Assembly: GCA_903847385.1 (NCBI GenBank)
Contig: CAINDO010000449.1
Location: 27,036-91,035 of the forward strand
Reading direction: 5' to 3'
From: an uncultured Myxococcales bacterium
Lineage (GTDB): Bacteria > Myxococcota_A > Bradymonadia > UBA7976 > UBA1532
DNA length: 64,000 nucleotides
The notes under the pieces were generated by a model, which did no database searches, was not told the origin of the DNA, and worked only from the letters and a program-made list of their open reading frames with translations. Position 1 is the stretch's first letter, and each line of letters begins with the position of its first letter. The position numbers and the translations under genes were made by a program. Positions 15,052-23,101 of this stretch are shown piece by piece.

Positions 15052-16126
15052 TCACTCGTCGTTGTCGTCTTCTCCGGCCCCCACAATCCCGACGGCCTCG
15101 GCGCCGAAGTCCTCCACCCAGCTCCGGGCAGCCTGCGGGTCCGCCCGGGCCCATTCCCGGAGGCTGTCCAACAGTGCTTCGGAAAGAACCCGGGCGGCTG
15201 GCCCCGCATCTAGCGGGTGCACGCACACGCACAAGTCAGCCTCGCTCGCGATGCCAGCGATCTCGCTTCCTCGGCCTTCATCGTCCATGGTCGCAAGGTG
15301 CTGAACGACAGCGGCGCGCGCGGCGCGGTAATCGTTGGCAGGCGGCAAAGCTGAACCACGCTGAGAAGGCGAAAGCGCGCATGTCGCGTCGCTGTGGTCG
15401 TTTGCCGCGGCAACGCCTTCTCCCGCGCGCGGTTCTGCTGCCAGAGGGGCGGCGGTGGTCACCGATCGCCGCGACGCCGCACGTGCCGTACGCCTGCCGG
15501 GCACGTTCTTGGGGTCCGCGAGCGCGAGGATCGAGCGGAGGCTCCATTTCTCCGGCTTCGGGGATTCCTGCAACGTGTTGCAGGGAGCAACTGCGGTCAA
15601 CCCGCCGGGAACGTCGAGACCCAGCATCGCCCGGACGTTGCTCTCGGGAATGCGCTTGTAGACCCTGATGTAGTTGTAGAAGGTGCTTTCCCCAAACAGC
15701 AAAGAACATTCTTGGATCAGCTTCTTCACGGCCCCACGCCCCCCCAACGCTCTTGGCCGCCTCGCGAAGCTGGTGCAGTTCCCACCCCGCAACCCAGGCG
15801 CACAACCCGAACAAGGACGCCGAATTCTGAGTATCCCGCTGGTGGTGTTCGGCCCGGACGATCAACTCGCGCACGTCGGCCACCTGGGAGGGGCGTCCCC
15901 CCAAGATGCGGGCGCGGATGAGACCGAGCTCTGACTCGATGGATGGGGGCACCGATGGACTTTCCGGTGCCGGGGCCACGTCGGCCGCCCGACCGCCCGT
16001 CACGACCAGCCCAGTCTGGCTGGTACTCGGGACTACTGGGAAGATGCCCGGGGTTGGGACATCTGCGTGGGTGTGGGCCGGCGGCGGGTCGCCGTGCTCG
16101 TTGTCGCGTGCGCCATCCTGGGACAT
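15052..16126 (-). CDS. DUF3102-like element protein split by a frameshift at a G7 run
   Basis: Two overlapping frames make one protein. The first, from ATG 16126, reads MSQDGARDNE up to CAWVAGWELHQLREAAKSVG. The second supplies GRGAVKKLIQECSLLFGEST, YNYIRVYKRIPESNV and the tail AARSWVEDFGAE. They join cleanly if one G is removed from the run of seven Gs (plus-strand C7 at 15739-15745), giving about 357 residues. WELHQLREAAK followed by FGESTFYNYIRVYKRI resembles the DUF3102 pattern (helix, then an HTH-like segment) of phage and plasmid proteins. A real mutation, a sequencing slip or programmed frameshifting at the G run are all possible. A hairpin precedes the ribosome site. Confidence 0.6.
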
Positions 16127-16136
16127 GATTGCCTCC

Positions 16137-16156
16137 TGCCGGCGTTTCGGCCGGCA
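16137..16156 (-). promoter_or_regulatory. Perfect 7-bp hairpin just upstream of GGAGG
   Basis: Minus-strand TGCCGGC-CGAAAC-GCCGGCA immediately followed by GGAGG and the ATG at 16126. It is the clearest of the four such hairpins in the element. Confidence 0.5.
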
Positions 16157-16221
16157 CGTCAGCTCGACGGAGCGAGCAGTAGGTTGACCGGCCGGGCGAT
16201 TTCCCGGGCCGCGTGGTTACT

Positions 16222-16247
16222 CCTCCCCGGGCTAACTCATGTCAGGC
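16222..16247. repeat. 26-bp repeat, copy 2, in a divergent promoter region
   Basis: Matches 14287-14312 at 22 of 26 positions (core GGCTAACTC, then GTCAGGC). It lies between the leftward DUF3102-like gene and the rightward tandem-module gene starting at 16267, so it is a candidate regulator-binding site. Confidence 0.45.
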
Positions 16248-16266
16248 GCACCCCAGAGGACACAGC

Positions 16267-16986
16267 GTGACGAAGCATACGGAGAGGCTGTCCCAGTCGC
16301 AGCGAGACGAGTTGGAGGCGGCAAAGGACGGCAGTTGGGCACAAGGGCGGGAACGGGTCGACGCAGTCCTGGCTTTCGACCTCACCGGCTCCCCCCTGCC
16401 GTGCGAAGGACAGAGCGTTCGACCCGTTCGGTCGATGGACACCTACTTCAAGTGGATGCGCCTCTACCGGCTAGGCGGCGTCGAGGCATTGCTGCGCCCG
16501 CCGGGCGCCCGCTGGTCGCCACTGACCGAGGGGCAACGATCCGAGCTTGAAGCGGCAAAGGACCACCCCGAGCGATTCCCTATCCTCCCGGGGCGTCTGT
16601 ACGAGCGAGTGAACGCGATCCTGGAGATGGACCGCAGCGGCTCCCCGCTGCCCGACCCCGCGGATGTTCGGCACAAGACGGAGACCTATACGATCTGGAT
16701 CCAGCTTTACCTGGCTGGCGGTATCAATGCCCTGCTGAGGATCCCGGGCCGGACATCAGCACTGACTCCAGCTCAACTGGAGCACGTAGCGGAGGCGTTC
16801 CGGGTGTTCAAGGAGACCGCCGTCGGCGAAGGCCAGAAGACGATCGGGAAGGAGTGGAAGAAGTACGCAATGGGCAGGCGCTCCACGAAGGCGAGGCGAG
16901 CCCTTGAGCAACTGTTTGGAGTGGGTGCGGACGTCGTGCGCGTAGCCTGGCTCCGATGCGTCAGGCGCACACCCGCACGGTTCTAG
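16267..16986 (+). CDS. Protein with two tandem HTH-like modules
   Basis: 239 residues from a GTG at 16267 behind AGAGGA. Residues about 8-90 and 91-180 are two copies of one module: SQRDELEAAKD or GQRSELEAAKD, then a helix, DLTGSPLP or DRSGSPLP, then YFKWMRLYRLGGVEALLRPPG or IWIQLYLAGGINALLRIPG (first residues omitted). The W..LY..GG..ALLR pattern resembles the helix-turn-helix arms of IS630-type transposases, but no catalytic domain follows. It precedes the serine recombinase on the same strand and could be its regulator or directionality factor; this is inference. Confidence 0.6.
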   Translation: MTKHTERLSQSQRDELEAAKDGSWAQGRERVDAVLAFDLTGSPLPCEGQSVRPVRSMDTYFKWMRLYRLGGVEALLRPPGARWSPLTEGQRSELEAAKDHPERFPILPGRLYERVNAILEMDRSGSPLPDPADVRHKTETYTIWIQLYLAGGINALLRIPGRTSALTPAQLEHVAEAFRVFKETAVGEGQKTIGKEWKKYAMGRRSTKARRALEQLFGVGADVVRVAWLRCVRRTPARF

Positions 16987-17067
16987 CTACGTTGCCCGGC
17001 CACCCCGTCGCTGACATTCTGCAATCGGTGCCCCCGTCCACCCCGCCTCCCCCTTGTATAGTAGGAG

Positions 17068-17286
17068 GTGCAAGGACACCGCCCGAGATCCCCGGCTGTT
17101 GACCCCGCCCTCCCGGGTCCGAAGTCCGCCCGAGTACCTGAAGGCTCGGAGGTCGGCTTCAACATCACCTGGACGAGCGAGCCCGGCACCTCAACCCCTT
17201 CGGCGCCGGTAGTCACCCTGGACCGACGGGTCATCGCCGAGGTCGCGGGGCATCTCAAGGCCAAGCAGAGCGCCGGGCCGAAGTGA
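17068..17286 (+). CDS. Small protein overlapping the recombinase start
   Basis: 72 residues from a GTG at 17068. Its stop overlaps the recombinase start as GTGA, suggesting coupled translation. The second half (VTLDRRVIAEVAGHLKA) is well formed, while the first is Pro/Ser-rich. The start is uncertain: TATAGT and GGAGG lie immediately before the GTG, leaving almost no spacing, so the real start or a leaderless transcript may differ. No recognised domain. Confidence 0.4.
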   Translation: MQGHRPRSPAVDPALPGPKSARVPEGSEVGFNITWTSEPGTSTPSAPVVTLDRRVIAEVAGHLKAKQSAGPK

Positions 17287-19415
17287 ACCAGGCGCATCAC
17301 CAGCACGGGGCCCATGCGGGCACCGGGGCGACGGCCTTCTACTCCCGGGTGACGCGGGAGGAGAGCGTCCGGAAGGGCCTATCCCTCCCCAACCAGCGGA
17401 AGCGCTTCCAGGAGCTGGCTGAGCGCCACAGCTGGAACTTCGTGGCGTTCGAAGAGCCCCGCCAAGTCAGCGGGGAACTGGGCGAGTCGGAGCGCCCCGC
17501 CCTCCACGAGATGCTCGAAGCGGTCCGCCGTGGCGAGGTCTCCCGGGTCGTCGTCCGCCACCTGGACCGCCTGGGCCGTGGCCCCGTGCTCGAGGAGCTC
17601 CTCGCCGAGCTCCGGACCCGCGGCGTGGACCTGCAGACCTTCGAAGGCCCTGTGGACTTCGCCAGCGCCGCCGGCCGCCTCGCGGTTCGTGTCCAGGGGG
17701 CGGTCGGTGCCTTCGAGGTGGAGCGCGGGGGCGAGCGCTCCCGTGAGTCCCGGCGCCAGCGCGCCCGCCAGGGGGTGTACGCCGGGGGCCCCGCCCCCTA
17801 CGGTTACACGAGCCAAGCCCGCCTGCGGGCGGAGCTCGTCGCCGAGTATGGCCCAGAGGGGGCCGAGCGAGCACGCCGCGAGTCCCAGGAGCGAATCCCG
17901 ATCTCCCCCGGCCTGATCATCGACGAGGCGGAGGCCCAGGTCGTCCGGGAGATCTTCGCGAAGTACCTCGCCGGCAAAGGCCCCCGGGCCCTCGCGGGGG
18001 AATTCAACCGGCGAGGACTGACCCGCCGTGGGGCCAAATGGTGGGCCGTCCTGATTCGCAAGGTGCTCCGCGACCCCAAGGTTGCCGGATTCACGACCTT
18101 CGACGAGGAGGCCTATGCCAACCGCCGCCCCTCCTCGTCCCCGATCCACCGTCAGGCGCGGTACCCCGCGCTGCACGAAGCCATCATCGACGTCGAGACC
18201 TTCGAGCGGGCCCAGGTGCGCCTCGAGCACGGCCGGCGGAGAATCGCCGGGTTCGAGCGAACCAGCCGCATCTATCCACTAACAGGCGTCGCACATTGTG
18301 CGGTGGGTCACCCCATGAAGGGTAGCTGCGGGGACACGGGGGGCGATGGTAGGCACCACTATTACAGGTGCCGGCCCCGCGCCCACCGTGGGACCGACTC
18401 CGGGCTTGGCGGCTGCGACGCCCCCTACATCCGGGCGGACAGGGCCGAGGCGATGGTGCGCGAGGTTCTCGTGGAGGTGCTCACCGCCCCCGAGCATGTT
18501 CTGAGGTACCTGGAAGCCGCCAACCAGAAGGCGCAGGAGGAGTCGCCTGAGCGGCGGAGGGAACTCCAGGCTGTCGCCGCGGAGATCGACGACGTCCACC
18601 GCCGACGGTCCAAGCTCTACGCCCTCCTCGAACGCGCCGGGGACCCGGAGCGAGAGCAGGCCCTCCTCGGCCGCGTCGTCGAACTCAACCGAGAGATCCG
18701 CGACCTCCAGGAGAAGCAGGCGGAACTCGACCGGAGAATCGTGCCCCTCCGGGAGCGTGGCGTTACGGAGGCGGAGGTCGTCGCATACCTCGCCGATCTC
18801 CGGGACCTCCTCTCGGAGGACCGGGCAGCGGCCAAGCAGCTGGTGCTCCTCATGCTGGAGCATCACGACCTACGGGTCGACATCCTGGACGCCTACCAAG
18901 TGCGGGTCAGCATGCAGCTCGACCCCTCCCGGATCATCAGCGGCGATTCCGGCGCACGGACCCCGCGTCTGGTGGCCCACGTCCGCCCCAAGCACGCTCT
19001 CACGATCGATGCGGGACGTGCGCGCCCGGTCAGCAACGAGGATTGGGCCGCCGCCGAAAACGCTACGGGCCGCTTCTGCGCGTGTGGCTGCGGGGAGCGG
19101 CTCCTGGTGCAGCCCATCCACCGGGCGCCGGGCGTGGGCATCCCGCGGTTCGTCCAAGGCCACCATCGGATGGACATGACGGAGTTCGTGGCCGCCCTGA
19201 ACGCAAGCGGACTCCTGACGGTCTCCCAGGCGGCGACGAGACTCGGCGTCTCCTCGAACACGATGCGCCGGGCGGAAGGCCACGGGTGGGTCACGCCCCA
19301 GTGGCACCCGTGGGGCGGACGCCAGCCCATGCGGTGCTATGCCGAGGCCGACCTCCCGGAACTGCGGCGGCGGTTGGTGGCGGCGGGCTTCCGGTTCCGG
19401 GACGACGGGGGCTGA
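17283..19415 (+). CDS. Large serine recombinase with unusual Thr at the active-site position
   Basis: 710 residues. Residues 18-160 are the resolvase catalytic domain (AFYSRVTREES, GLSLPNQRKR, VVVRHLDRLGRGP). About 190-330 is the recombinase domain (APYGYTS; VVREIFAKYLAGKGPRALAGEFNRRG; VLRDPKVAGF). Then come a zinc-ribbon-like part with only some of the usual Cys (HCAVGHPMKG; YYRCRP) and a coiled coil (about 415-500). The C-terminus adds a CACGCGERLL Cys cluster and a HTH (LTVSQAATRLGVSSNTMRRAEG). In the family the nucleophile is the Ser directly after Y-x-R-V; here residue 24 is Thr (ACG). The protein may be inactive, unusual or re-purposed. It probably moved the surrounding element. Confidence 0.88.
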   Translation: MNQAHHQHGAHAGTGATAFYSRVTREESVRKGLSLPNQRKRFQELAERHSWNFVAFEEPRQVSGELGESERPALHEMLEAVRRGEVSRVVVRHLDRLGRGPVLEELLAELRTRGVDLQTFEGPVDFASAAGRLAVRVQGAVGAFEVERGGERSRESRRQRARQGVYAGGPAPYGYTSQARLRAELVAEYGPEGAERARRESQERIPISPGLIIDEAEAQVVREIFAKYLAGKGPRALAGEFNRRGLTRRGAKWWAVLIRKVLRDPKVAGFTTFDEEAYANRRPSSSPIHRQARYPALHEAIIDVETFERAQVRLEHGRRRIAGFERTSRIYPLTGVAHCAVGHPMKGSCGDTGGDGRHHYYRCRPRAHRGTDSGLGGCDAPYIRADRAEAMVREVLVEVLTAPEHVLRYLEAANQKAQEESPERRRELQAVAAEIDDVHRRRSKLYALLERAGDPEREQALLGRVVELNREIRDLQEKQAELDRRIVPLRERGVTEAEVVAYLADLRDLLSEDRAAAKQLVLLMLEHHDLRVDILDAYQVRVSMQLDPSRIISGDSGARTPRLVAHVRPKHALTIDAGRARPVSNEDWAAAENATGRFCACGCGERLLVQPIHRAPGVGIPRFVQGHHRMDMTEFVAALNASGLLTVSQAATRLGVSSNTMRRAEGHGWVTPQWHPWGGRQPMRCYAEADLPELRRRLVAAGFRFRDDGG

Positions 19416-19685
19416 TGACGACTCGCCGTCCGCGACGAAATTCGAGTCGGCCGAGTGCGCGATGAACACGCGAGAACCGCAGGCAGGGCACTGTTTCATT
19501 GTGCCACCCCGCGCGAATCTCGCTGACAACGCGGCGCACGTTGTGTGACTCGTTGAGCGTGCTCTTTTCATAGTTCACACCTCTACGGGCGACGCAGTGA
19601 ACTATGAAACAAGACGCGGCATGCAGGTGAGCGGACGCTACAGTGAGCGGACTCTGCGGTATGTCTTCGTGCACAATGAGAAGGA
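19416..19685. other. Intergenic region downstream of the recombinase
   Basis: 270 bp between two converging genes. It holds a perfect inverted repeat (19566-19609) and one copy of a 3'-end repeat (about 19645-19707, extending into the next gene). No gene is supported. Confidence 0.5.
19566..19609. repeat. Perfect 13-bp inverted repeat after the recombinase gene
   Basis: TTTCATAGTTCAC at 19566-19578 and its exact complement GTGAACTATGAAA at 19597-19609, separated by 18 bp. It is AT-rich in a GC-rich setting and 150 bp downstream of the serine recombinase. It could be a recombination site arm pair, an operator or a weak bidirectional terminator. Confidence 0.7.
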
Positions 19686-19707
19686 CTACGTGGGGGGATC
19701 TGCGACG
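19645..19707 (-). repeat. About 60-bp 3'-end repeat, copy 1
   Basis: Overlaps the stop codon of the PD-(D/E)XK gene. On the coding strand it reads CGTCGCAGA-CC through the stop to CGCAGAGTCCGCTC. About 70% similar to the sequence at the end of the next gene upstream (about 21489-21547). Confidence 0.5.
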
Positions 19708-21377
19708 TCACCAACAGGCAGGTCGCCTTGATGAGCAAACCCGAATCGGTTGGCTTCGTCCATTGCTTCGAGAAACGCTTTCTCGATGAACTTTGCCGTT
19801 GTCGCGCGTGCCTCCGGTACATGCATTGAGAGAAAGTTGGTGAGGTTGTGCTTGAAGGCACCACTGACGTTGCCCACAACGGCAATCTTGCTGTCATCGG
19901 GCCAGGAGCGGTGCCAGGCGGCAAGCAACGACGCACAAGTAGTTGGAGTGCCTGCTTTGTGAAGATGGCGCATGGTCCCGACCAGATACTCAAGCTCGCG
20001 AATCGAGATGAACACCGTTCGCTCGTTGAGGCCGCGCTGAGCAGCGGTGAATCGCTGGTCGGCCCATAGTTCTCGACGATAGGGCATCCAGTTTACAATG
20101 GGAGGGAGCGGATCTGGGACGACAATGACATAATTGATATTTGCAACAGCAGGGGGCCTACCAAGCTGCGCGATGACGCGTGAGTCGTTGTGGCGCCATG
20201 CGTCGAGAAAGCGAAGTCCCTGGTCGAGTGGGCCGCGCTTGGGAGGTCGAGCGCCAGCCGCGGTATCGAGCCATGTATTGAAGTCAGACAGTTTGGGGCG
20301 CCCCGGGGGATCGGGTGTGCGGGTCGCTTTCGCCTCGAAGATAGTAACTTCACTCCCCCGCAGGAATCCGTCGGGAGAGAGTTCCGCGTTCCCAAATGGG
20401 AATTCGTCGCAAAACAACTCGTCCCTACTGTACGTCGCGCATTCCGAGAGCAACGCTCTGAGATGAGCTTCGTGGCAGTGGCCAAGAAGGGTAAGGACTT
20501 CCTCTCGCTCGGACGCATCGTCGTAGGTGGACGCCAGTCGCTGCGAGAGCCGTGCGTCAAGCCCGCCGAGCAACATGCCCGGTTCGGGGGCAATGATGCT
20601 GCCATCGGGCAAGCGCAGGAGCGGATGTTTAAGGAATACGCTCCCAATACCACCTAATGGATATCGTTCAATGTCGAACCACGTCCCAACCGCAACATGC
20701 GCATCGCAGGCGTACCACTTGACAACCTGATCAACCTGGGCGCCAAAGCGAGTCAACGCGAAGGTCGTGGCTGGGTCAGCGAGTCGCACCTCCTGCTTCG
20801 GAATGACGGATGCCGCCATGAACAGGTAGCCCTCAATGCAGTCAAAGGCAGTCGAGAGTGGCTTGAGGTTGCGCGAAAACTGGTGTGGGCGAGCTCGGAC
20901 GACGTCGTCCCAGTAGCGGCGGTAATAGAGCCAGACGCGCGCGATCTCATGGACCGTGGTGTGGTTTCGATCTTTATGAAGAAAGCCGAGAAGGTACGTC
21001 AGCTCCGCAATCGCGCGTCGTCTACTTCGCTCCCCGCCCTGATCCAGCGGCGTCCATACGGCGAGATTCCCAAGGCCGTTTGCCGCGAGCAGAATTCTAA
21101 GAAATAGATCGCGGCGCTTGTCGGTAAGGGACTCAGTGTCGTCCGGCTCGGTCGCATCGAAGTCATCAAGAATGAGACGCAGAGCCGCTCGGCAAATTAT
21201 CGGATGATTCGTGTAGTTATGCACTGCACCGCCGATGAACCGACCGGAGTGCTTCACTTCCTGCTTGGCAGCGTGAATGAGCCGCGACAGCAACCGCCGC
21301 GGACCAAATGCTGTGATGTCTGCTCGAAACTGCTGCCAACCGGGAAAGGGCAGGCTCTCCATAACGACAGTGTTCAT
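19686..21377 (-). CDS. PD-(D/E)XK nuclease-like protein
   Basis: 563 residues from ATG 21377; a TTG at 21404 is also in frame. The long N-terminal part is helical (LTYLLGFLHKDRNHTTVHEI; YYRRYWDDVVR). In the centre, SPDGFLRGSEVTIFEAKATR gives Asp336 and Glu348-Ala-Lys350, the D-x(n)-E-x-K signature of PD-(D/E)XK nucleases, with the expected strand between. The C-terminal third is helical and ends GDVADPPT. Codons and base composition are less GC-rich than in flanking core genes, suggesting transfer. It is the last of three minus-strand genes with nuclease features and may be the effector of a defence system. Confidence 0.65.
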   Translation of the reverse strand: MNTVVMESLPFPGWQQFRADITAFGPRRLLSRLIHAAKQEVKHSGRFIGGAVHNYTNHPIICRAALRLILDDFDATEPDDTESLTDKRRDLFLRILLAANGLGNLAVWTPLDQGGERSRRRAIAELTYLLGFLHKDRNHTTVHEIARVWLYYRRYWDDVVRARPHQFSRNLKPLSTAFDCIEGYLFMAASVIPKQEVRLADPATTFALTRFGAQVDQVVKWYACDAHVAVGTWFDIERYPLGGIGSVFLKHPLLRLPDGSIIAPEPGMLLGGLDARLSQRLASTYDDASEREEVLTLLGHCHEAHLRALLSECATYSRDELFCDEFPFGNAELSPDGFLRGSEVTIFEAKATRTPDPPGRPKLSDFNTWLDTAAGARPPKRGPLDQGLRFLDAWRHNDSRVIAQLGRPPAVANINYVIVVPDPLPPIVNWMPYRRELWADQRFTAAQRGLNERTVFISIRELEYLVGTMRHLHKAGTPTTCASLLAAWHRSWPDDSKIAVVGNVSGAFKHNLTNFLSMHVPEARATTAKFIEKAFLEAMDEANRFGFAHQGDLPVGDVADPPT

Positions 21378-21488
21378 CGAGTGAGCTGACCCTCGCTGCG
21401 CCAATGCGACATCAACGTCGCCTCAAACAGGTGGCCCAGAGTTGAGTTGGTTGACGATCTGAAGGGGAACGCGCCAGGGAGCGAGACG

Positions 21489-21547
21489 AGCGGACCCTGC
21501 GCTTTGTGCCGACGGCAAAAGGCTTACGTGAAAGGGTCTGCGACGAT
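21489..21547 (-). repeat. About 60-bp 3'-end repeat, copy 2
   Basis: Overlaps the stop of the helical gene (ending GIVADPFT) and resembles copy 1 at about 19645-19707: CGTCGCAGACCC, then CACGTA with the stop, then GCAC-AAG and CGCAGGGTCCGCTC on the coding strand. Confidence 0.5.
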
Positions 21548-23101
21548 TCCGGGCGCTATTGGGCGCTGTGCGCGTCGGTGCTCTCTTCGCTCAATCCCGC
21601 GTTGAACACGATCCGAAAGGGAAACGCGATTCGGACCGTTCCGAACTGCTGTTCCCGGGTGCAAAGAACACAAGATCGGCTCCACATGTTCCCATGCGGC
21701 GTTCAACGCTTTCTTGCGCCCGCTGATGCATAGAATGGAGACTTCAACTTTGCCCCGCTCCAGCAGAACACGTGCGTCAATGCCGTAGTGATGAAGCACG
21801 ATTCCTAAACGCCTACGAGTCACGTCTGCCTTCACCATAGAGTCAATTGCCAGTACACAGAATTCAATGTCAACGGACATCAAGCGCAAGTCAAGCAGTC
21901 GCCACCACGTTGCGGGGAAACGCCGAGCTGCCGCTTCAACAATGTCGAGTGAACGATGATACGGGACGAGCGAGCCCTCGATGGCCGGTTCGTGCCAGTA
22001 TTCGAGTAGCGCGGATGACAGCCCTAGTAGCAAATTTCTTGCCTCAAGAAGTGAGCACGCTCGCAGCGCAGCACATCCCACCACAAGCAGGCTTGTCATG
22101 GAGGTCCAGATCTTGTACCCGCGAGAATACTCAAGGCGGCCTCGGTAACGTAGCTCAGCCAAGGACCTCCACGACTCATTCCAGCGTGATGAAGGCTGTC
22201 CTAGTGTGGCCAAGGCTTCGCCGATCGTGCCAGACCACAGAGGTTGCAATGACCGTTCATCAGGATGGTCATCTGTGTCTGAGAGTGCCGAGATGTAGAT
22301 TTTCCAAATCGACTCAACGGCCCGGTGCCTTACGGACGCGTCGCTCAAGCCAAATGCAATGTGGATTTCGAATAGGAGAAACGCTTGACCTGCGATCCCT
22401 GCACAGGCGGGCCACTTCGCGAATTCCTGTATCCGCTCCGGATGGACGCCCTGGTCCGAGAGCCAGACGAGACAGGCATTGATCATGGGGACTCGTTCGT
22501 GAGTCCCAAGGTAGAGCAGTTCGTGGAGGAGGTTGGCGCAGATTGCAATGACCAGCTCGACGCAGTCAGGTCGGGTCGAGAGCGCGGCGAGCAGTGCTTG
22601 AGGCCAATACTGACGGTGCTTGTGTCTCTTCACCCACGTCCGTCGTCCCTGATTTGAAAACGATCTAATGTTGGTCAGGACGGTCGAAAGTATCTGTCCT
22701 GCAATCGTAAGGGCCAAGCACTGGTGCACGTCACCATTCTGAAAGGACTTGGGCGCATGGCTCAGAATCGCGGTCGCGTCGAAGTGCGATGAAGAAGACT
22801 CAAGATCATTGCACACTGCATGCAGAAGCGTCGCATGTTTGATTCGCACCAAATTCGCAGTCAGTGCGTCGGCGCCCCACACCGCAAGTATTGCCGCGTA
22901 TGTGTCGCGTGCTTTGCGAGAAATCGAACATTCTCCGCCCGGATTCAAAAGCGATCGAATGCCGTAGGCGACCGCAGGATTAGAGTAGCTACGCACGTCG
23001 CGTGAAAGCCAGACCAAGTCTGATGCATGCACCGGACCCGACGCAGCCAGCGAGCGCCAATCCAACTGCGGTAAATCTTCCGTCTCCTCGTTGTTCATCA
23101 T
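21524..23101 (-). CDS. Helical protein of a candidate defence operon
   Basis: 525 residues. The ATG overlaps the previous stop (ATGA), so it is coupled to the PLD-like gene upstream. Almost the whole chain is alpha-helical with short repeats of hydrophobic helices (LVIAICANLLHELLYLG; AFLLFEIHIAFGLSD; LLVVGCAALRACSLLEARNL), like HEAT/TPR-type scaffolds. I see no catalytic motif. Base composition is low-GC like both neighbours. It is likely a structural or sensor partner of the PLD-like and PD-(D/E)XK proteins. No named family recognised. Confidence 0.6.
   Translation of the reverse strand: MMNNEETEDLPQLDWRSLAASGPVHASDLVWLSRDVRSYSNPAVAYGIRSLLNPGGECSISRKARDTYAAILAVWGADALTANLVRIKHATLLHAVCNDLESSSSHFDATAILSHAPKSFQNGDVHQCLALTIAGQILSTVLTNIRSFSNQGRRTWVKRHKHRQYWPQALLAALSTRPDCVELVIAICANLLHELLYLGTHERVPMINACLVWLSDQGVHPERIQEFAKWPACAGIAGQAFLLFEIHIAFGLSDASVRHRAVESIWKIYISALSDTDDHPDERSLQPLWSGTIGEALATLGQPSSRWNESWRSLAELRYRGRLEYSRGYKIWTSMTSLLVVGCAALRACSLLEARNLLLGLSSALLEYWHEPAIEGSLVPYHRSLDIVEAAARRFPATWWRLLDLRLMSVDIEFCVLAIDSMVKADVTRRRLGIVLHHYGIDARVLLERGKVEVSILCISGRKKALNAAWEHVEPILCSLHPGTAVRNGPNRVSLSDRVQRGIERREHRRAQRPIAPGIVADPFT

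Larger units (their letters stand above)
6082..19609. mobile_element. Putative serine-recombinase mobile element / degenerate prophage
   Basis: Proposed unit bounded by the reverse-transcriptase gene on the left and, on the right, the large serine recombinase with its downstream inverted repeat. In between are a Gp37/Gp68-like gene, a DUF3102-like gene, a ribbon-helix-helix-like gene and several orphans, with repeated regulatory hairpins. I could not find a duplicated core sequence that would define attL and attR, so the ends are approximate. It may be nested inside a larger island whose right end is in comM. Confidence 0.4.

Noticed and set aside
15278..15660. Second half of the 282-residue frame beyond the G7 run
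   Set aside because: Loses family features and becomes Arg-rich after the run; the other frame carries the sensible continuation.
17051..17067. Promoter TATAGT before the recombinase operon
   Set aside because: No matching -35 element at the right distance; kept only as a remark in the gene entry.
19645..21547. Integron attC sites
   Set aside because: No clear R'' (GTTRRRY) and R' (RYYYAAC) pair with palindromic structure, and no integron integrase in the window.
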